From: Liolophura sinensis
Lineage: Eukaryota > Mollusca > Polyplacophora > Chitonida > Chitonidae
Reading direction: 5' to 3'
NCBI RefSeq assembly: GCF_032854445.1
Contig: NC_088307.1
Coordinates: 11,346,001 to 11,410,000 of the forward strand
Length of the DNA: 64,000 nucleotides
Shown here: positions 56,800 to 64,000 of the stretch, one piece after another
Layout: the number at the start of each line of letters is the position of its first letter
Position numbering within the stretch: position 1 is the first letter of the stretch
Made by a program: the position numbers and the translations under genes
Notes under the pieces: generated by a model
What the model saw: only the letters and a program-made list of their open reading frames with translations
Database searches by the model: none
Told to the model about the DNA's origin: nothing

Positions 56800-59700
56800 A
56801 TGGCGATACTGTTTTTGCTACTCTGTTGCGGTTTAGCAGGTAAGTTTTAAAAAAAAAAGATAAGTAAAATGGTGGGATTAAACGGTATGGCTGATACATA
56901 CTGATATTATAGAACTGTCTTGATGAGAGAGAGGAATAGACTTTAGTCTTGGAACCATAGAGCAATGCATGGTACTCAGTAATACCTTTGCAATAGTCAG
57001 TAATACCTTTACAATACTCAGCAATACCTTTACAACACTCAGTAATACCTTTACAATACTCAGCAATACCTTTACAATACTCAGTAATACCTTTACAATA
57101 CTCAGCAATACCTTTACAATACTCAGCAATACCTTTACAAATCCTTCATCCATCATGGTGTCATTCATTTTACATTGTAGTTTTGCAAATAATCCCCCTT
57201 CTTTCAGCTGTACAGTATATACAGTTATATTTACATTTTTCTTTGACCTCACAATGTAAGATCCCTCGCTAACTAGGTCATTTCAAAGGGGGAGAAAACA
57301 TAAAAAACAAGCAGATGTCATATAATGAGTAAATATAGTCAAGAATTGTTTTGGCGGACTTCTCAAAATAACTTTTCCTTTCTTCAACTTCGTGACCAAG
57401 TATAAGACACAGCACAATTCATTGTTGGAGAACAGATACAACAGCCGATCTTTAATCTGGTTGAGTGCCATACATACACATGATACATGCATGTACCACA
57501 CTTTCAGGTGTAAAACAGATAAATCGTTTCTTAGAGTTATCTGGAACGTACCCGGCCTTCAAAAAAAACAGAGATAAACCTTTAGCACCATACCAATAAT
57601 GCTTTGTCTGGCCAAACTCTCTGGGAAAAGCACTGGATTGTTCTGGTAAATTTTGCATACATAAAGCAAGCACTACTGTTTACTGTAATGTGTTATGTTT
57701 TCTGGTGCACCATTGCTTATCCACGTATCTTATCAAATTAAAGCAAAAGAAGCCAGAAAACCATCACAAAAGCAGTATTTTCCATAGAAAACATAAATTT
57801 TTGAGTCTAGGAACCACAAACTGTGATATTGAATGATTATTCAGCCCTCATGCCGACGTACATGGCGTTGCATGCCCGCCAAAAAAGCACCCCTATGGTC
57901 CCTCCGTGCGAAGAGAGCATAATTTCTCTCTAATCTTCCCTCAACCGAGAGAAATTACATTGTTTGCTGGATACTTGGGACCACCTCTTGTTATGATGGA
58001 AGATCAATGCATTTACACATTGACATACTCTGAATGAGAATCTGATGCATATCCAATAAATTCATTTAACGTGACAATTCTTGTTTTTAACTAAGATATG
58101 AATTATATCATAATAACGGAGTACATTCTAGCATCGCTCAGAAAATAGACTTTCTGTTAAAATGAAGAGATTAATCTCTTGAGTGTATCACTCCGAACCA
58201 CTGTTATACTTCGCTGTGAAGCAAGTTGTTTTGTTACCGTAAATCCGTGTGACCATTCACCAATTGTCACACTGTCGTCACTGCTCTGGTTTACTCTCTC
58301 TGCTGTAGTCTTTTATATTGTGTACTCCAGCCTCAGGGCGTCAGATCAACCCCAAGGAATTTCCGAAAACCACGGAACTTATCGGGGACCTAAGTGGTGT
58401 GTCCGGGAAATCTACTTCCCTAGAAGCTTGCATCCATAAGGTGGCCAGTCCAATCGATAAAACGATTCGTTTTGGCGACGAAATGGCTGCCATCGGCGAC
58501 AAGATAAAGAAAATAGTGCAAAGAACAGACGTAATCATTGAGATCCTGGATACCGTGATGCTGATCCCGTACGTTGGGGAGGTGGCGGCGGCCGTCCTGG
58601 AGCCGGCCGTGGGTGTACTGAACAGTATCAAGTCCGGGGTGAGAGACAAACCGTGGAGAGAACAACCCACCCGTTGAACAGGATTTAGCAATAATTGTCG
58701 TTTTATTTATGAATTTATTTATTTAATATTTGATTGTTGTTTAAGACCATATTCAAGAATTACCCAGTCAGACGATGACGGTCAGTTCTTATGATCGCTT
58801 GTGTTGTTACCAAAATCAGGGGTATTATTATTCAAATATAGATAGAGGGCATTGCTGTTATGTGATTTACAAAGTTGCGAGTTGTGCAGATTTGCTTTCC
58901 ATTAGATATGGCCGAAGAAAATTGATACTGCTCCCAATAATATGTAAACCCCATTCTCTACAACAAGGAGTCTAACAACAGCTAGAATATCTGTCTTGTG
59001 TGCCTGAAAATAATGAGCCTTCTAAATATAGAATTTTTCCAAATCCGTCAAACGTAAGGTTTTGACATGTCATACATATTATTTAATTGATATCTGGCTG
59101 CTATAATGTATGTACATCAAGTGAAAATAGAATTCCAAAGTATTCCCGAGTGATGAAGAGAGATTCATGAAAATATTAGTGTGGACTATCAAAACCTTAG
59201 GTTTAAAGGGATACAGAATCGATTCTGACTGGCTGGTGTGAGAGATAGGCAAGTCCAGACTATGCCTGGCCTAAGCTGAATTTTAGGTACGGCACATATA
59301 TTCACGCATGACGGAGGCTGCGGTGTTTAACCCAGGAGCCCCGTACCTGTACTGTCAGCCAATCAGCCTCTATTCTGTGTCCCTTGAAAACATTTTGAAT
59401 CATTGCGAATTTAGGTGTTAAAGCTTTGAGGTGTTTACTTACAAAAATCTCCTTATTTGAAATGTTTTTTTAATTCCCCTTTTTTTTATCTACAGGCCTA
59501 TTTTATAGAATACGGAATCCTTTCAGATCGCAAAAGTGAAACCGGAAGTTATAGCATTCGGCAACAAAGTTCACCAGTGGACAGAGCCTCTCAAAACTGT
59601 CCAGCACAAAGTGGAATGGGTGGAAAAATCAATAAACAGTTTTACGGTAATTGTGAATGAAGGTGGGTATAGTGAACATTCATTTTCTGTCCTATTCTTC

Positions 59701-60446
59701 ACCTATTATTTAGGGGCCTCCGTGGCTCAGTCGGTTAGCGCGCTAGCGCAGCGTAATGACCCAGGAGCCTCTCACCAATGCGGTCGCTGTGAGTTCAAGT
59801 CCAGCTCATGCTGGCTTCCTCTCCGGCCGTAAGTGGGAAGGTCTGGCAGCAACCTGCGGATGGTCGTGGGTTTCCCCCGGGCTCTGCCCGGTTTCCACCC
59901 ACCATAATGCTGGCCGCCGTCGTATAAGTGAAATATTCTTCAGTACGGCGTAAAACACCAATCAAAAAAAAAAAAAAAAATCACCAATTATTTCCGCCTT
60001 GCTAGTAAGACTTTACATATTCATAAGCATCTAAAGTCTAATGTATTGTACCTTTTTCTCGGAACTGACACGAGATTAAAAACGGGTTAAGGCGACCTGA
60101 TTTAGAAGAAAATTAACGAAAATCGGAGTTGATACGTTTTATGGAATATACGTTCTTCAGTCGTACAGTGGAAAGAGCTATGTTTTGCACTACTTTTCGT
60201 ACTCTCTGAACACAGTTGAAGGAAAAGCCTCCGCAGCGGAAGGATGCGTCAACTCACTTCCGGCTGGTAGGACGCCTGCAATCCACGCCTTGGAAGGAGC
60301 GTCGGGCAAACTTGACGTCATTCCACACGGATTTCGCGTGGCGTTTGGGGCAGTGGATTCAGGTTGCCGAAAGGTCGAGGGCGCGCTCGCCAGAATTCAC
60401 CTTGTACGCAAACGCAGAGGTTTGCCAAGTCTGAGCAAAGTGAACC
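56800..60446 (+). CDS. Gene C: 3'-truncated copy of the A/B precursor
   Basis: Exons present: 56800-56839, 58331-58638, 59527-59662 and 60216-60446. Their lengths (40, 308, 136, 231 nt) are identical to exons 1-4 of A and B. They join in frame to 238 codons: a signal peptide, the NPKEFPKTTELI segment, three cysteines and RKRRG (226-230), ending in an intact GTGAGT donor at 60447. About 50 bases later the sequence passes into the second copy of the duplicated block. Exons 5-9, which carry the 11-mer repeats and the C-terminal chain, are therefore absent. Either C is a truncated gene made by tandem duplication or the junction is an assembly error. The reading frame is intact in all four exons, which favours recent origin or artefact over old decay. 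Confidence 0.75.
56968..57145. repeat. 21-bp minisatellite in gene C intron 1
   Basis: The unit is CTCAGTAATACCTTTACAATA, about 8 copies, with CAGCAATACC variants. An identical copy lies at 62108-62285. Confidence 0.95.
58105..58187. mobile_element. MITE-1 right-arm fragment
   Basis: The sequence acattctagcatcgctcag then GACTTTCTGTTAAAATGAAG ends CTTGAGTGTATC. The counterpart in copy 2 is 63245-63327, where the first differences between the duplicate blocks occur. Confidence 0.65.
58225..58315 (+). repeat. Repeat X1 3' end abutting gene C exon 2
   Basis: CCAATTGTCACACTGTCGTC then ACTGCTCTGGTTTACTCTCT, followed 15-20 bases on by the exon 2 acceptor (58330). Confidence 0.6.
58680..59526. other. 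Gene C intron 2, nothing distinct
   Basis: AT-rich, with a short decayed SINE-A-like tail (TTTGATTGTTGTTTAAGACC) at about 58705-58760. A stretch at 59212-59390 resembles 49555-49740 in gene B intron 6 (gatacagaatcgattctga), a further interspersed repeat. Confidence 0.45.
59714..59988 (+). repeat. SINE-A copy, full length and little diverged
   Basis: The head GGGGCCTCCGTGGCTCAGTC leads through GTGAGTTCAAGTCCAGCTCA to GTACGGCGTAAAACACCAAT and an A-run. It is the best preserved copy in the window and lies in gene C intron 3. Confidence 0.92.
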
Positions 60447-60499
60447 GTGAGTGTTGTTTGTCTAATTCACTAGAGACCCTTTTTACAAATCATTCGCAA

Positions 60500-63314
60500 C
60501 TTGCTTTGCGAGCAGTTTTGTGGGCGAAGGAAACCTGAGTACCAATCTACAGACGAAAGCAACTGATCATCAACGAACGTAAGACTTTACAAGCGGTCTC
60601 ACAGCATCCATCGACCGGATATTTATTAAGATGATTGGTGTTTTTACGCCGCACTTATTTCACTTATATGACGTCGGCCAGCATTATGGTGGGAGGAAAG
60701 CGGGGTGAGCCCGGCGGCAGGGGGGACCCAATACCATCACTAACCACCTCGGCCACCGAGGTCCCTCTCAAATATGCTTAAATGACTTTCCTTTATATTA
60801 TGCATACGTTTCTATAGTTGCTGTGTTTCGTAATAAACAGGCCTTCGTGCCGTGTAGACGCTTGAATTGTGCATTTGCCACCTTGACCTAGTGTTGGAAA
60901 GTAATCTTAATTTCGATGGATGTATACCCATATCGTTAAGTAAGACACGTACGTGTGGGACAGGAATATGTGAAGAGTTCAAGATATAGGGAACTTGTGA
61001 ATGTTCTACCTGTAGAAGATAATGTTATCAGTTTTACACCAGGTGCGGTTATTTTTGCATATTTCAATGCCGTCATTTTTGCAAACGGGTCTTTCTCGCG
61101 GCGTTCATTCCAGTAGCAGGTAATTTCTATAGACTCATATCAGCCTCCATTTGTTTATTCTTGAAATATTTTTGATTCATTCTGGTCTGTTTTTAGGGTT
61201 ATTTGTCAATTACGATGACCTTGTCAACAAACAAATATTCTCACACAGCCATCTGTATATTCTTGCAATATTTTTTTTATTTATTTTGATATCTTTTGGG
61301 GTTTTTATTTTATCAACTTTGTTGACTTTTCTTATGAATAATGATAATTCTGCATGTATGCACTAAATACGATTTCATTTGATCTGAGTGGTGTTTTACG
61401 CCGTACTCAAGAATATTACACTTATACGACGGCGGCCAGCATTATGGTGGGAAGAAACCGGGCAGAGCACTAAATACGAGTGCGTGAGTGTGAGTGCTTG
61501 GGGTTTAACGTCGTGCTCAACAATTTTTCAGTCATATGACGACGAAGGAATCATTAGGGTGCATGTACGTGTAATGTGCCTCCTTGTTGCAGGACGGATT
61601 TCCACCGCTCTTTTATTTAGTGCTGCTTCACTGAGACGACTTACCGAAGGCAAGTAAGCCGCCCCGCCCGAGCCATTATACTGATACGGGTCAACCAGTC
61701 GTTGCACTATCCCCTTCATGCTGAACGCCAAGCGAGGAAGTTACAACTTCCTCTTTTAAAGTCTTAGGTGTGAGTCGATCAAGGATTGATCCTGGATCTA
61801 CCGGTCCCGAAGCGGACGCTCTACCAACTGTGCTATCCGGGCCGGTCACTAAATACGAAACCATGTCTACGAATATTACAGGACTTAAGGAAAGACCGCC
61901 TCGAAAAGACATTGGAGTCACTCGAATAAAGAAACCAATATGGCGATACTGTTTTTGCTACTCTGTTGCGGTTTAGCAGGTAAGTTTTAAAAAAAAAAGA
62001 TAAGTAAAATGGTGGGATTAAACGGTATGGCTGATACATACTGATATTATAGAACTGTCTTGATGAGAGAGAGGAATAGACTTTAGTCTTGGAACCATAG
62101 AGCAATGCATGGTACTCAGTAATACCTTTGCAATAGTCAGTAATACCTTTACAATACTCAGCAATACCTTTACAACACTCAGTAATACCTTTACAATACT
62201 CAGCAATACCTTTACAATACTCAGTAATACCTTTACAATACTCAGCAATACCTTTACAATACTCAGCAATACCTTTACAAATCCTTCATCCATCATGGTG
62301 TCATTCATTTTACATTGTAGTTTTGCAAATAATCCCCCTTCTTTCAGCTGTACAGTATATACAGTTATATTTACATTTTTCTTTGACCTCACAATGTAAG
62401 ATCCCTCGCTAACTAGGTCATTTCAAAGGGGGAGAAAACATAAAAAACAAGCAGATGTCATATAATGAGTAAATATAGTCAAGAATTGTTTTGGCGGACT
62501 TCTCAAAATAACTTTTCCTTTCTTCAACTTCGTGACCAAGTATAAGACACAGCACAATTCATTGTTGGAGAACAGATACAACAGCCGATCTTTAATCTGG
62601 TTGAGTGCCATACATACACATGATACATGCATGTACCACACTTTCAGGTGTAAAACAGATAAATCGTTTCTTAGAGTTATCTGGAACGTACCCGGCCTTC
62701 AAAAAAAACAGAGATAAACCTTTAGCACCATACCAATAATGCTTTGTCTGGCCAAACTCTCTGGGAAAAGCACTGGATTGTTCTGGTAAATTTTGCATAC
62801 ATAAAGCAAGCACTACTGTTTACTGTAATGTGTTATGTTTTCTGGTGCACCATTGCTTATCCACGTATCTTATCAAATTAAAGCAAAAGAAGCCAGAAAA
62901 CCATCACAAAAGCAGTATTTTCCATAGAAAACATAAATTTTTGAGTCTAGGAACCACAAACTGTGATATTGAATGATTATTCAGCCCTCATGCCGACGTA
63001 CATGGCGTTGCATGCCCGCCAAAAAAGCACCCCTATGGTCCCTCCGTGCGAAGAGAGCATAATTTCTCTCTAATCTTCCCTCAACCGAGAGAAATTACAT
63101 TGTTTGCTGGATACTTGGGACCACCTCTTGTTATGATGGAAGATCAATGCATTTACACATTGACATACTCTGAATGAGAATCTGATGCATATCCAATAAA
63201 TTCATTTAACGTGACAATTCTTGTTTTTAACTAAGATATGAATTATATCATAATAACGGAGTACATTCTAGCATCGCTCAGAAAATAGACTTTCTGTTAA
63301 AATGAAGAGATTAA
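60500..63314. repeat. Identical block, copy 2 of the 5140-bp tandem duplication
   Basis: This matches 55360-58174 with a constant offset of 5140 and repeats all its content: a SINE-A fragment at 60630-60765, the SINE-A plus SINE-B pair at 61380-61847 and the 21-bp array at 62108-62285. Confidence 0.92.
61018..61119 (+). promoter_or_regulatory. Promoter module and 5' UTR exon of gene D
   Basis: Identical to the gene C module: GATAATGTTATC at 61018-61029, CAGGTG at 61040-61045 and a presumed exon end at 61119. Confidence 0.6.
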
Positions 63315-63778
63315 CCTTTTGAGTGTATCACTCCGAACCACTGTTATACATCGCTGCGAAACAGGTTGTTTTGTTACCGTAAATTCGTGTGACCATTCAC
63401 CAATTGTCACACTGTCGTCACTGCTCTGGTTTTACTCTCTCTGCTGTAGTCTTTTATATTGTGTACTCCAGCCTCAGGGCGCCAGATCAACCCCCAAGGA
63501 CTTTCCGAAAACCACGGAACTTATCGGGGACCTAAGTGGTGTCCGGACAATCTACTTCCCTAGAAGCTTGCATCCATAAGGTGGCCAGTCCAATCGATAA
63601 AACGATCCGTTTTGGCGACGAAATGGCTGCCATCGGCGAAAAGATAAAGAAAATAGTGCAAAGAACAGACGTAATCATTGAGATCCTGGATACCGTGATG
63701 CTGATCCCGTACGTTGGGGAGGTGGCGGCGGCCGTCCTGGAGCCGGCCGTGGGTGTACTGAACAGTATCAAGTCAGGG
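61940..63778 (+). pseudogene. Gene D: partial copy with frameshifts in exon 2
   Basis: Exon 1 (61940-61979) is identical to that of gene C. Exon 2 (63472-63778) is 307 nt instead of 308. One C is added in a C-run (CAACCCCCAAGG, near 63490) and two bases are lost in GGTGTGTCC, which reads GGTGTCC (near 63540). Read straight through, the frame meets a TAG near 63563. The downstream part of the exon is intact and well conserved in another frame, with the GTGAGA donor kept. Exons 3 onward would lie beyond the window. It is a young pseudogene, or a gene whose consensus sequence has base-calling errors in short repeats. Confidence 0.65.
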
Positions 63779-64000
63779 GTGAGAGACAAACCGTGGAGAG
63801 AACAGCCCACCCGTTGAACAGGATTTAGCAATAATTGTCGTTTTATTTATGAATTTATTTATTTAATATTTGATTGTTGCTTAAGACCATATTCAAGAAT
63901 TACCCAGTCAGACGATGACGGTCAGTTCTTATGATCGCTTGTGTTGTTACCAAAATCAGGGGTATTATTATTCAAATATAGATAGAGGGCATTGCTGTTA
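63779..64000. other. Gene D intron 2, cut by window end
   Basis: This matches the start of gene C intron 2 with occasional base changes. Confidence 0.7.

Larger units (their letters stand above)
55360..58174. repeat. Identical block, copy 1 of a 5140-bp tandem duplication
   Basis: By eye every base from 55360 to 58174 matches 60500-63314. The left junction shows a short GCA-C-TTGC microhomology. To the right of 58174 the copies differ by several per cent. The block carries the gene C promoter, exon 1, two SINE-A fragments, a SINE-B and a 21-bp array. Confidence 0.92.

Overview
The window is nuclear DNA of an animal with intron-rich genes. GT-AG introns of a few hundred to several thousand bases separate short exons, there are no operons, and the DNA is full of SINEs, MITEs and minisatellites. 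The most abundant repeat (called SINE-A here) has a tRNA-like head, a conserved core and an (AAAT)n tail. From memory it resembles the MetaSINE-type elements of bivalves and other lophotrochozoans, so I infer a mollusc, probably a bivalve, or a related lophotrochozoan. No database search was possible.

The region from 1 to 8.4 kb has no recognisable gene. It holds SINEs, a 42-bp satellite-like array with a 419-bp higher-order period, and foldback DNA. From 8.4 to 28.5 kb lie two convergent genes for GPI-anchored Ly6/uPAR (three-finger) proteins. The plus-strand gene (8434-17576, 7 coding exons, 295 aa) has two ten-cysteine domains. The minus-strand gene (28537-20060, 4 coding exons, 177 aa) has one. 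In both genes an exon end plus its splice donor has been multiplied into tandem copies inside the following intron.

From 31.1 kb to the window end there is a tandem family of at least four paralogues (A, B, C, D), all on the plus strand, that I do not recognise as any named family. A (33036-40715) and B (45116-51617) are complete: nine coding exons each with matching lengths and phases, giving 522 and 560 aa. The products have a signal peptide, six conserved cysteines, three basic cleavage motifs of proprotein-convertase type, and one exon coding 9 to 13 tandem 11-residue amphipathic repeats like those of synuclein, perilipin, apolipoprotein and LEA proteins. C (56800-60446) has only exons 1-4. 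D (61940 onward) has exons 1-2, with frameshifts, before the window ends. C and D lie in a 5140-bp tandem duplication whose first 2.8 kb looks identical in the two copies. All copies share an upstream module of an inverted GATA pair followed by CAGGTG.

The genes appear to form two independent clusters: a pair of surface three-finger proteins, and a cluster of secreted precursors that share regulatory sequence and so may be co-expressed. The best candidate for something undescribed is the A-D precursor family. The intronic arrays derived from splice donors are the most unusual DNA-level pattern.
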